From: Limnomonas spitsbergensis
Lineage: Eukaryota > Chlorophyta > Chlorophyceae > Chlamydomonadales
Assembly: GCA_037349105.1 (NCBI GenBank)
Contig: JAYJMM010000099.1
Span: forward strand, 1,240,001 to 1,304,000
DNA length: 64,000 nucleotides
Reading direction: 5' to 3'
The translations under genes and the position numbers were made by a program. Below the pieces are notes generated by a model that was given only the letters and a program-made list of their open reading frames with translations, searched no databases and was not told where the DNA came from. Below are positions 1 through 10,600 of the stretch, in pieces (within the stretch, counting starts at the first letter, position 1; each line of letters opens with the position of its first letter).

Positions 1-590
1 AAAATGCCCTCCACAAACCTCAACCCAGGGATCCGTGCAGCTGTTCACTGCGGAAGGGGCGCTGTATCGTCCATCGCACACCATACTCCTGGACCTTTAA
101 CCCTGAGCCTCGGAATCCGTGCTGCCGTTCATCGAGGAAGAAGCTCTATAATGTCTATCCGTCGGACGAAAATCCCACAACCTAAACCCGGCAGTACGTA
201 CGACTATTTAACAGGGAAGAGGCACTGCTGTGTCTTTCACACGCTGAACCCTTAACCTTTAACACTCAACCCTGGAATATGCAGCTGTTCACCGAGGAAG
301 CAAGAGGCGCTGAAGCGTCTGTCTGTTGGACGAAAACACGCAACCTAACCCCGGGAGTACGTTCGACTACTCAGCAGGGAACAAGCACTGCGATGTCTGC
401 CACACGCTGAACCCTCAACCCTCAACCTTAAAACTTAAAACCAAAAATCTCTACCCTCGAATGTGTGCAACTTTCCTCTAGGAAAGTGGCGCTGCGACAT
501 TTTATTTTTTACTCGCCCACCCCCATAAACCCTTAACCTTGGAATCCGTGCAGTTATTTACCGAGGAAGAAGCGCTGTAGCGTCTGCCGG
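1..590 (-). repeat. Degenerate copies of OSCP1 exon 5 3' end and splice donor
   Basis: The genuine exon 5 end and donor lie at about 543-590. Related blocks sharing the pattern gcagctgttcaccgaggaag followed by gcgctg recur at about 30-60, 115-150, 277-320 and 455-490, all in the intron downstream of the exon. They are interleaved with ccctcaacc-type telomere-like tracts. No further OSCP1 exon is visible in 1-542. Confidence 0.6.
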
Positions 591-3349
591 ACCCCGTGCA
601 GCTGCCCTGTCGTCATGCTCCCGTACGTCGCCACCATCCGTGCATCGATGTGTGAGACGAGGCCCAGGATGTGGTCATCCGATATGGCGGTCATCATGGA
701 GCGGATGGAGCTCAAATGCAAGCGCGTCACCTGCACAGTGTGCATACGTCGGGGTGTTTCAGCTACATTTCAGCTACATGCCAGGTGTACAGCAGCCACA
801 TTCCAGGGTAATTCAGCCACATGACAGCAACATTACAGCTACATCCTGGCAGCAAAGTGAGAGACCAGTCCGTGGATGTGGTCATCCGTTAGGGTGGTCA
901 AACAACAAATGGATAGATGGACCTCAGATGCGAGAGCGTCACCTGCCTGGCACCAGTCCCCTCAGCACCCCAAAGCTTGACCTTTTCTTTCGCTGGGACA
1001 TAACAAGGTGTGAGACCGGCCGCCCAGCCCTAAACACCTGAGACCCGAACACAAAAAACAGCCTGGGTGCCCACAAGGAAGACCTGCGAGTCAGATTCAG
1101 ACCTCGTCCTCACCTTCACAGTCTGATCCTGGTACTAGGATCCCTGGAGCACAAGACCTGTACAAGCTTCGTGAACTCCTTCTACCCCCGAGTGGTGTAG
1201 GGTTACAGGGGCCACCAGGCAGGTCTAACGGGTGCCTTCCTTAATCCACGCCCCAGGGCGTATTTCTTTCTACTCCCCTTTGGTACACAGCCTTGCAAAT
1301 GCAGTATTCCTCATGCCTCACTCTGGCGAATCCTTAACATCGTTCTACAAGCACTACTGGCCTCCAGGGCCCCTGCTGGCCTCCACCCTAAGCTTCAAAA
1401 CTTGGACCTACAAGTAACACATCAAAACTGACACCCTGGGACGAAGTCTTACCTTGCACATCACTATTTAGTCTTAACCAAATGTGACTAACACACTTGT
1501 CATCATGTCAAGCATCAAAGCTTCCACCCAGAAACCTATGTCGACACGGCCAGCACCTGTTCCAAGCCATGTGAGCAAGGCTCCTGAAGAGCTCAGAAAT
1601 CAACACGCACCCAGGGGCTGGTCCCCTCAACGCAGTCATGCACCCAGGGGCTGGTCCCCTCCATGCATCCAGGGACGGGAGCCTCCCTCCAATATCCAGG
1701 TTTGCTCCTAAAAGAAATGCAAAACAAACACTTGACCCACTCCACCTTCTGTGTCGAGGCTGTTTCCAAAACGAAACAGAATTGAAGCCTGACCCACCTC
1801 CAGCATCAAGCTTTCAACCGCAAAAGAAAGAAACAAACCGTAACCAACAGCTCATCAAGTCCCACCCTACAAACTTGTTGTAACGGTTTGGATAAAACAT
1901 GCCTGCGCATAAATTGACCACCTCCAGCATGAAGTTATTTTCCTGCTGGAACAGAACAAGAAATTATCTCTGGCCCACCTCTAGCATGAAGTTATTATCA
2001 TGAACAAAACAAGAAACTAACTCTGGCCCACCTCCAGCATCTGCTCCAGGCGTTGTGAGCACTGGAGCTGGTACTTGCAACCCATCAGCATCAGGTCAAA
2101 CAGCTTGTCCATACTGTGCATACAATAGGGGGGGGGACGACGAGCAGAGTTGAAAACAGCCCCTCTGATCCGGGCAGGGGAGATGCCCGCCAGGTCAGAT
2201 GCATATGCAGATCGTTTTGCGCTGTAGAGGGCCGTCAAGATCGGCGCATCTTTAAATCACATGCAAGGCTTTTCGCCACGTGATAGTCAGTGAAGCAAAT
2301 GGCTGGCAGTCAGGCATGCCTTTTCAAAAAATCAATGACGTTACGCCTTTTCAAAAAGCCATGACGGGCCAACAGAGACCCCCAGCAACAGTTCCTGATC
2401 AGCCAGGCTCCCACAGCTGGAGACTATGATGTAGCTGAGCGCCTGAATGAAGGTTGAGGGGTGCAAGCACAGAGCACTGACGGCTGGGTGCAGGAGGCAA
2501 CTCAACTGCTGAGAACTTCAGTGCCAACCTTTTGTTCTAGAGCACACCAAACCAATTTTAACAGGCCCCTGTGCGGCCACCTCTGGGCCGATGGGGATCA
2601 AGCCTTGACAGCGGCATATGGCCGGTGGATCACCCGAGAGGGCTTGTTGTACCAGGCCCCCACGGCCGTAGGCCATGATGCGGATGAAGCGCACTTGAGT
2701 GAGCAGCGTCCAGAGCCCGATTGGAATTCGTTGGTTCTGACCTGGACTCGCTGAGCCTCATGATTGAGGAGTGCGCCAGCTTCTCAAATATCTTGCGGGT
2801 GAAGGAGATGGTGTGGACCTCTTGGGGTGTGAACAGCTTTTCGGCATACACATCGTCAAACATGCTGCGCACGACATCGTGGAGAACCTGCATGGGTGGT
2901 TGGGTGGGTGGGTGTTGGCAGGGGGCTGCGCACGGGAGCGCATGGCTGGGTGGGTAAGTGCTGGCAGGGGGCGGTGCATGGGAGCGCATGGCTGGGCGAC
3001 TGACTGGGTGGGTCCTGTAAATGCGCTGGATGCAGGTTGCCTAGTTTAATGACACGAGATGAATGTGCTTGATTTAGCAGGGAAAAAATTGTGTATCAGG
3101 ATCAACACCTTCGTTTGTGTCGTGTTTGTGCTTGCTGTTGCTCACCCTGCAGCTCTTGTCCGCAGCGATGTTCTGGGCTTTCAATCGCTGATCAAGGATG
3201 TAGAGCATCTCGCATCTGCGCGTTCGGTACAGGATATTGGTTTCCCCCCCGTCAAGTTTAACCAACTTGTATGTGTTGTAAGGCACCATCAGCTCTGATC
3301 CCACTCACCCCAGATTCACCACGAGGAGTGGCATGGCTAGGAGCGACAT
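562..3349 (-). CDS. OSCP1: OSCP1 (NOR1/oxidored-nitro domain) homologue, 5' part, partial at window edge
   Basis: Five exons read on the minus strand: 3349-3309, 3215-3146, 2887-2742, 2113-2032 and 730-562, all GT-AG with matching phases (169 codons). The start MSLLAMPLLVVNLGCEMLYI followed by LDQRLKAQNI matches the hallmark N-terminus of OSCP1 (organic solute carrier partner 1). Later blocks also fit the family: VRSMFDDVYAEKLFTPQEV, FEKLAHSSIMRL, SMDKLFDLMLMGCKYQ and GQLHGVRQTLQRFF. The rest of the protein must lie left of base 1. OSCP1 is a soluble protein of uncertain biochemistry that is widely kept in ciliated eukaryotes, which suggests a flagellate; that link is family knowledge, not seen here. 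Start choice: the ATG at 3349 is the only one giving the family N-terminus. The gene is divergent from mago nashi with 165 bp between start codons. Both long introns contain copies of the preceding exon end (separate entries). Confidence 0.85.
1790..2046 (-). repeat. Copies of OSCP1 exon 4 3' end and donor
   Basis: The true junction at 2026-2046 reads tggcccacctccagcat on the plus strand (exon end GAG, donor gtgggcc). The same string with few changes occurs at about 1795-1812, 1918-1932 and 1976-1990, followed by a shared gaagttatt. All copies lie in the 1.3 kb intron 4. The remainder of this intron (731-1790) shows only short AGCTACA-type repeats at 760-860 and no coding signal. Confidence 0.65.
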
Positions 3350-3514
3350 GTCGAAGCAGTTGTCTCTGACGTGCACTCACAATTTGCACCAACTGGCGAA
3401 CGACGTGTCAGAGGACAATTCCACACCCCTCACTTTTGAGGGCCTGTCCTCGAAAGCCGTGGGTACTGCATTACCGCATCGGCACCCTGATCTCCTCAGT
3501 TGCTAAGTAGCAAA
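3350..3514. promoter_or_regulatory. Probable shared divergent promoter of OSCP1 and mago nashi
   Basis: Only 165 bp separate the two opposing start codons, so both 5' leaders and promoters must share this segment. I see no clear TATA box. The assignment is inferred from spacing alone. Confidence 0.5.
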
Positions 3515-4942
3515 ATGTCAGACGATTTTTATTTGCGATACTATGTGGGCCACAGGGGGAAGTTCGGGTGCGTACCCAAAGCCGAGGTTGAGCGCGTTCA
3601 GTAATTGGCTTTAGAGGCAAATATGAAGCCGATATTGTGCGTTGTGACGTCGCAGGCATGAGTTCTTGGAGTTCGAGCTTCGACCAGACGGCAGGGTAAG
3701 GCACGACCGCTGTTCCATGGCGCCATGCACGGCTGTGCTAGGATCGGTTCCCGACTAAGCCGAAAATATATTGAATGTGCAGCTGAGGTACGCTAATAAC
3801 TCGAACTACAAGAATGACGAGATCATCACGAGGGAGGTTTTCGTCAACAAAGCCATCATCGACGAATTCAAGCGGATCGTCGTGGACAGCGATGTGAGAT
3901 TCTGGGGAAAAGTCAGAAGACAGATGAGGGTCTGCAACAGGTTATGTTGTTGAGCTGGTACTCGGGTTGCACGTTAGAGGCCCATGTCGAAGCCCCATGT
4001 CACACAGCATGCCATGCGCCTCTCTAGCAGTCGCCTCATGCAGGCAGGTCCTCATCACAACACACTACTACTGCTACTGCCTTTCATTCAGGTACACTTC
4101 AGCTGCATCATACACCCTGGCCTTTGGGGCCTGGTTCAGCAAGCACAACTACTTGGGCCACTGTCTCTAGGCCGGCTAGCTTTGGACGCCACAAGCCCAG
4201 TAATAGCCGCCCACCCAGCGGCTTGTCAAAGTAGATCCGGTGCACACTGAATTATCCCCAACGTACACCACCAGGTTATGAGGGAAGACGACAACAACTG
4301 GCCTGCTCCAGACAGAGTGGGCAGACAGGAGCTGGAGGTCATTGTCGGTGGCGACCATGTGTCGTACACCTGCACCAAGCTGGGATCCGTTTTGCAAGTC
4401 CAGCAGAGCAAGGACCCTGACGGTTTGAGGACCTTCTACTACCTGGTCCAGGTCAGTGCATGAGAATGGCTAGCATCGATTTGTTTTAGATCAGTCACGC
4501 ATTCGCCACAGAGTTATGTTGTCGCGTCGCGTCAACGTGCAGGGACAGTTGCCCCAAGGTGGTCTGACCAGAATCCTGAGTATTCAAGCCCGTGTATGTG
4601 ACTGTGGAATTGAAGGGCCTGGCCTCGTTCCTTGTTGCCAGGGGGATGAGATGTTGTTATGTGATCGACGGACTAGACGCATTAAGAAATGGCACAAGCG
4701 GGTGCCTGTCCGACCTGCTCGTAAATATGAGCATGGGGTGGCTGATGCCGCCCGTCCTTAATTTTCCCATTTGACTCGTAGGATCTGATTGCAGAAGGTG
4801 CTCTCAAAAACGTGTCACACTAAAGCGTGAGTGGCTCATGCTGCCCTTCATGGATTTCCCACTTGACTCACAGGATCTCAAGTGTTTTGTCTTCTCCCTC
4901 ATCTCGGCACATTTCAAGATTCAACCCATCAGCGTAAGTTGA
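3515..4942 (+). CDS. MAGO: Mago nashi, core exon junction complex subunit
   Basis: Five exons: 3515-3567, 3656-3695, 3783-3893, 4275-4451 and 4874-4942, giving 149 residues, the usual family length. The protein starts [18 protein letters not shown] and keeps the near-invariant blocks [62 protein letters not shown] and SAHFKIQPI. Mago forms a tight dimer with Y14/RBM8A; with eIF4A3 the pair marks spliced mRNAs upstream of exon junctions in the nucleus and promotes NMD and mRNA localisation. Exon phases all agree. The last exon is read through AGC-GTA-AGT-TGA, giving a short C-terminal SVS. The sequence at 4934 is also a good splice donor (gtaagt), so a further small exon cannot be excluded. 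The gene shares its promoter region with OSCP1. Confidence 0.95.
4738..4880 (+). repeat. Tandem duplication across mago exon 5 acceptor
   Basis: About 50 bp at 4738-4787 closely match 4831-4880, the segment that ends in the true acceptor and the first bases of exon 5 (GATCT). The upstream copy keeps a tag acceptor followed by gatct. It would act as a decoy 3' splice site 93 bp upstream of the real one. Confidence 0.7.
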
Positions 4943-5734
4943 CAGTTTTCCCCGTTATATACAGCATTGTCACATACATGCTGCTCTTGTATATATGCTG
5001 CCCATATCTTCGGCTGTTATTCCCTGAGTCTCCTGCCTGTGCATGTCATCCATAGCATGACCGCACGGCATATTATTTGTGTGCATCATTAGTATGCATT
5101 TTGTGTTGATCGATAGAAGCGCCTCAAAGAACGATGCTACAAATAACCACACTGATGAGATATCCTGGCTATGTGACGCACGCTGGTCATCACCTTCTCT
5201 CGAGTCATTGACCTGACCTTGTGCGCTCATCCGACTGCTCCTCGTCCCGCAGCGATGATCTTGAGCAACGTTGCGCTGACATCGTTCCAGGTCTGCCTGC
5301 TATGTTTGAGGAACTTCGGCTTGTGACATTACAATGTGGCGGCCGTATCTTAGCATATCATTTTTACTGCCGGCAGGTTCAGCCCCAGAGGCACTAGAAT
5401 TATACTCTTGCTGCGGTACAGAATGAGAGGCCTAAAGCATTTTTAACCCCCTGATCAACGCTTCTTTCTTTTGCTACGAGGCCGCCTGTGGCCTTGAAAC
5501 AAAGAAAAAATGGCGGGCTGTCCAACGCCCAAATGGGACCAAGCCTGGGTCGGCCTACAGCCTGCGGCCCAAGTAGCATGGCTGGCAGCGCCTGGGGCCT
5601 CCGACTGAGTCACGAAAACAAATATGCCCCCTGCCGAACTGCCTAAAACGGATTCATGCAACCAGAGGCACGCAACCTGCCATGCTTGGCAATGATGTTG
5701 AACTCCTGTGCCCTGCCCGAAAGGCTCGGCTGCT
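4943..5734. other. Intergenic, mago 3' flank
   Basis: No coding signal found. The segment 5520-5600 resembles the dispersed GGCC-rich hairpin repeat described in the findings (gggaccaagcctgggtcggc). Confidence 0.5.
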
Positions 5735-5822
5735 CTGAGCCATCCACTTTTGGCCCACACGGCCGAGCCTTTTTTATCAGGGCCCAGAGGTGTAACGTCA
5801 TTGACACCACTGAGCCATCCAC
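5735..5822 (+). mobile_element. 62-bp LINE 3'-end insertion flanked by 13-bp target-site duplications
   Basis: The sequence ctgagccatccac occurs at 5735-5747 and again at 5810-5822. Between them lie 62 bp that end with the family 3' terminus cagaggtgtaacgtcattga. Only the extreme 3' end of the element was inserted, in plus orientation. Confidence 0.75.
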
Positions 5823-5935
5823 AAGAAGGCTTCGCCGCGTGGGCGCCCAACTGTTCAGACAGGAGAAATAATTAACTGAAAGAAATAGGGAGCAAATGGA
5901 GACGCCGGGAAGGCAAACAAATCCGACACCTGTGC
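5823..5935 (-). mobile_element. 5'-truncated LINE 3' UTR remnant
   Basis: Carries the family 3' UTR in minus orientation: gccgcgtgggcgcccaactg, then a purine-rich stretch and gccgggaaggcaa. The same order is seen at 32048-32160 and 42785-42890. No coding part remains. Confidence 0.6.
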
Positions 5936-6207
5936 ACCTCCAGTTACGCCTGTATGCCATTGCCAGCATTTATCTTAGGGCTGGTTGGCTACGAAACGCC
6001 TGTGTGCCTTCACCGACAGTAGGTATGCATGTCTTCGTGCAGCAGGCCCTATCACTTGGGCCGGAACAGTGGTAGGCCGGTCACGAATCGGTCCCGTGAG
6101 CCCATTCGTGGCTGCTCAACAGGCCCCCAGATGCACACGAAAAGGTACCTGCCTTGTGGCCCTTGTTAACACTGTTGGACGGCTGCATTCTCTTTGGCTG
6201 ATAAGTC

Positions 6208-7965
6208 AATGACGTTACACTTCTGGGCCCTGGTTAGAGGGCTTGGCCGTGTGGGCACCCAGCAGTGAAGTTAGGGAAGGGAAGAGGGGAACACAAAGGA
6301 GATGGAAAATGTCCCCGCCCCTCCCTCCTGAAATGGAAGGCGGTTACTCTCATCTTATAGCTGCCACTCAACTCACCTCCAGGGGCGGCTCTGCGCCCAC
6401 GTCATGTGTTTTGGGGGGCTTATCATCTTCTGCTCTGCATCAGGGTGTGTGTTTGTGTGCGCACAAACTTACAGTCACGGCTCCAGGTTTAACTGAAACG
6501 CTCTTTAATTGCCTGAGGTTGGATTGGCAGCCCTATTCCAAGCGCCCGCCGTAGGCTGGAACCAGGCGTGGTGTGCAGTTGTGCTCAGTGGTGGGGTCTC
6601 TGGGGTCTCTTCTGCCCGACGCCTGTAGCTGCGCCTGCTTGTAGGCTGCGTCCACTAGCTGTAGCACCTTTGGGACGGGGAGCGGCACCAGGTCAGAGAC
6701 TGCCTGACACAGTTTGGGGACAACTGCTCAAACTCCTCCAGGAGCCCATCAGCTCACCGCACCAAGAGCTAATGTTCAGCACTCTGGTGTTCTGTGGAAC
6801 CGTAAACTGCAGGTCGGCCGCCATGGCTGCAGCCATGAGTGGGCTGTTTTGCTGTGCTGCCGTTGCCACCACTGTATTGTAAAAGTGCAGCACGTATTGC
6901 CACCAGGCTCGTTGTAATGGCTGGATCCTGCACACACCCCAGCTGACATCGGATGCAGGAAGCCCCCCCGCCTGGCGCAGGTGCTTCAGTAGGCTGGACT
7001 GCATTATGACCGCAAGGCAGCGCTGTGGTCAAAGGTTACCGGTGGCCCACACCATATCTCCATAGTTCGCCATGGGCGCTGCGTAGACAGCCGCTAGCCG
7101 GATGCGTGTAGACAGATGGTGCCGCAGACGCGCCCTGGCGGCCATGCGGCATGCACGCTGCAGTGCGGCAGCTTGAGGCGCCTTTCTCACCTATACAGCC
7201 TTCCTCATGCTGCTGCTTTCATGCTGAATGATGCCCAATGCCTTCAAGTTTTGGACACGCTTCAGCAATGTGCCTCTGTCCTATCGGGGCCGTACTCGCA
7301 GGTCTGGGCTGGCTGACTACGCTGCGCTGCCAAACTCTTAGATCTCTGTCTTGCTGATGTTGACCTGGAGCAGTTTATTTTCTGTGTCAGAAGGGGATCG
7401 AGCATGCCCGTAAGTCCTGCCGGGATGCCGGCTAGTAGGGAGAGGCCATTTGCATACAGCAGGCAGCGTAGTCGACGCCCCGCCTCCAGCACAAAGCCCT
7501 CTGCCGGGAGCTTTGCTGCGATCATGCCTCGCAGGTCCCTAATGCAGAAGCTGAAAAGCAGGGGGCTCAGTGGGCAGCCCTGCTTGATACCTCTGGTGCA
7601 AGGTGCAGGGCCAGTGCTTCATGGTAATCGGTGAGAGCATAGACGGCACCGTTATAGAACGCTTGCACAGCGCATTGCAGGCCTGATGGCGTTTGAAGGC
7701 CGCCAGACAGATGCCGCCATAGCTGCCCCAGCGGCACACAGACATAGGCCTTGGTGAAGTACACGAAGGCCACATGCAGGTTGCCACGGCCTCCATCTGC
7801 CCGTTGCGCATGACCTGCATGCCACAAGAAGAAAGCCCGGAGCGTGCTTCTGCGCTGCTGAAATCCAAACTTTTCAGGAGGGATGTGCTCATGCCCAATG
7901 GTCAGTGATGGCGGTGAGCATGCTAGCATACAGCGGTACAGTAATATGTTGATGGCAATGGGTCA
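6208..7965 (-). pseudogene. Decayed LINE with reverse transcriptase fragments
   Basis: The 3' terminus (gtcaatgacgttacacttct, about 6208) is followed upstream on the minus strand by a 3' UTR, C-terminal coding remnants (6600-7030) and reverse transcriptase pieces. The RT palm appears in two frames. Segment 7929-7567 holds EKFGFQQRRSTLRAFF and VAFVYFTKAYVCVP. Segment 7525-7262 holds RCLLYANGLSLLAG, where the catalytic YADD box has decayed to YANG. Frameshifts between the pieces show it is dead. It belongs to the same family as the copies at 29.7-32.1 kb and 42.75-43.44 kb. The 5' end is not defined; 7966-8558 holds nothing I recognise. Confidence 0.75.
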
Positions 7966-8558
7966 GTGATCATCAGGGTCGAGGGGGTCGCCATTCTTGT
8001 AGAAAGGCTGAATCCTGACTGGCTGCCAGGCACTAAGTCTTCCTCCCCCCTCCCCCTACACAGCCATCGAAGTCATCCACTCATGCAGCATGTCCCTGAT
8101 CACATGCTGCTGCCCCCCCTTGAATGTTTCGTCTACCAAGGCCAGTGTGGTGGGAGCTGCCATACCAATTAGGCCCGCCGCGGTGTGCACGCGCATACGA
8201 GGAAAATCCCTGTCAAAGCAAGAGGCTATTTGCTCAGCGGACGCGCCCTGGTGCTTGTTTCATGACAAACAGACACTATTGTCTCCTGATCAGTCTTATC
8301 TGCTCTTCACTTATGAGCACCACTAGTCAGGACAGGGTCAGGACGAGACAGCAGCCTGAAGGTGTGAACATAGCCAACCTCCATGAAGTGTGGGGAATCG
8401 CAAGGCAGGCCCAAGTTACTGCCATTCCTTTCGGCGTCTGCCCGCTCTTGTCTATCTGGGTCCATCGCGTGTATCTCGTATTACGTGTAGTCTCCTTTAG
8501 TCCAGGAGCCTTCACTTAAAAACATACCTAGACACCAACACCTAAATCCTTAGGCGTC

Positions 8559-10356
8559 ATGGGCTTTGGCGATGGAGGTCGTGGCCGCGGTGGTGGCAGG
8601 TGAGGCAGTGAAATGCATAAATATGTTGCGTGCATGTTTTGATGTGCATGCTCTAATTTACTGGACCTATGAAACCTTCGGATACAATTACCCTCAGCCT
8701 TTGCAATCAAGTGTAGTTCTGACCGAAATGTTCGCGATTGTTTGCGCAGGGGAGGTGATGTCGGTCGAGGTGGCTTCGGCGGCCGAGGTGGCTTCGGCGT
8801 GTCGAGGGGAGGCGGCCGCGATGGTGGCAGGGGTGGTGGCCGCGACGGAGGCAGGGGCGGAGGCAGGGGTGGAGGCAGGGGTGGAGGCCGTGATGGTGGC
8901 CGTGGGGGACGAGGGGGCAGGGGAGGCAGAGACGGAGGTCGGGGGGGTGGCCGTGGTGGCATGAAGGGCGGAGCGAAGGTGGTCATCGAGCCGCATCGCC
9001 ATGAGGGCGTCTTCATCGCCCGCGGCAAGGAGGACGCTCTGGTGACGAAGAACCTGGTGCCCGGCGTCAGCGTGTACGGTGAGAAGCGCATGACGGTCGA
9101 TGGCGCGGCCGAGGGCGAGAAGATCGAGTACCGCGTGTGGAACCCGTTCCGCTCCAAGCTGGCAGCTTCCGTGCTGGCAGGTGTGGACAATCTCCACATC
9201 AAGCCCGGGACGAAGCTGCTGTACCTCGGCGCCGCATCCGGTACCTCGGTATCGCACTGCTCTGACCTGGTGGGCCCAGAGGGGGCCGTCTACGCCGTCG
9301 AATTCTCGCATAGGTGAGCGTCTTGGCATGGGTAATGGTGACCGAGGGGGTGATACGAAGGGTAGGTTTGAAGGGCTTGCCTGCATTGAAAGCGTTCCTA
9401 AATTGTTGTATTGACTGGGAGTTGACCAGCCGCCATGCATACCGGCACGAAAGTGCTGTCACGCCGCGATGAATGCTGGCCGGCGGCATGGCGCATGCAT
9501 GTCATGCTCGGTTCTGGCCGCTACCTGCATGGCTGCCGTCACTCTTTCTTTTAGTGTGCTTTAACCGCAATTCAGGCACATCCATCCAACCACATCTGTA
9601 TGATTCAGAGGTATGTTGCAGCAAGCCCTACTGCTTCAGCCACCGGCCGAACGCCTGTCAAGGTTTGGTCCCATAAGCCCGCAGGTGGCCGCCCTGCAGC
9701 CAAATAAGGTAGCCCGATGTGCACTTCAGTAAACACTTATGGCTGCGGGGGTGGAGTGTGAGCTCAACCACCCTCCTGGCCGCTCCCAGCAACACGGAGC
9801 CCCTAGCAATACCCACCTAGTGCTCGCAGAACTCACATCTGGCCCGCCCAAGCCCCATGCAGAATTCTCATCTGCCCTTGCCCTTGCTTCCCCCCTCTGA
9901 CGTGACTGACCCTTGACATGGCACACTGCCCTTCTTAGCACTCACATCCACCTTGCCCTTACTGCCCACCCTAGGAGTGGACGTGACCTTGTGAACATGG
10001 CCAAGCAACGGCCCAACATCATCCCGATCATCGAGGACGCACGCCACCCGATGAAGTACCGCATGCTGGTGCCGATGGTCGATGTCGTGTTCGCAGACGT
10101 CGCCCAGCCTGACCAGGCTCGTATCGTCGGCCTCAACGCCTCGTACTTCCTCAAGGACGGCGGCGCCTTTGTCATCTCGATCAAGGCCAGTTGTATCGAC
10201 TCAACGGCGCCGCCCGAGGCCGTGTTTGCGCGCGAGGTGAAGAAGATGCAGGAAATGCATCTCAAGCCCAAAGAGCAGGTCACGCTAGAGCCGTACGAGC
10301 GAGATCACGCCATGGTAGTGGGCACCTTCAGGCCACCACCCAAGAAGAAGGATTAG
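8559..10356 (+). CDS. FBL: Fibrillarin, box C/D snoRNP rRNA 2'-O-methyltransferase
   Basis: Three exons: 8559-8599, 8750-9313 and 9975-10356, 328 residues. The N-terminal ~75 residues are the glycine-arginine-rich (GAR) domain, with RGG runs and GGF. From [20 protein letters not shown] onward comes the methyltransferase fold, with the SAM-binding motif [19 protein letters not shown], the EDARHP segment, [15 protein letters not shown], and the C-terminal [19 protein letters not shown] plus a basic PKKKD tail. Fibrillarin uses S-adenosylmethionine to methylate ribose 2'-OH groups on pre-rRNA, guided by C/D snoRNAs in the nucleolus. Phases agree at both junctions. Exon 3 begins after the acceptor at 9974 and restores the conserved [15 protein letters not shown] across the splice. 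The GAR coding strand is so G-rich that an opposing proline-rich frame is open at 8528-9202; it is a shadow. Confidence 0.96.
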
Positions 10357-10600
10357 AGAGGGAGCACAGAATAGGGAGGAAGGGGGTGGGGCGCCCACCT
10401 GCTGACACCTTCAATCAGTTTTTGGGTCAATGCCGTGCCCAGGATACTGCCTGCCTGCTTAGGCCGCCACCCAAGAAGAAGGACTAGGGAGTCGGTACAG
10501 GGTGAGGAGGTGAGGGTTGTGGGCTGTGTTCCACCAGGAGGAAAAAAGAGTGCACAGTGTCCCCTTGGCACAGAATAGAGAGATAAGGGGTGTGGGCCGC
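10328..10600 (+). repeat. Duplicated fibrillarin C-terminus and stop codon
   Basis: The last codons and stop (10328-10356: ccacccaagaagaaggatta plus g) recur at about 10461-10487 (ccacccaagaagaaggacta plus g), 133 bp downstream. Each is followed by related text (agggagcacagaatagggagg; gtcggtacagggtgagg), and a third partial copy of the flank (cacagaatagagagataagg) lies near 10570. The duplication spans the stop codon and start of the 3' UTR. Confidence 0.75.

Noticed and set aside
8528..9440. Minus-strand proline-rich frames opposite fibrillarin
   Set aside because: Mirror image of the GGR/RGG codons of the fibrillarin GAR domain.
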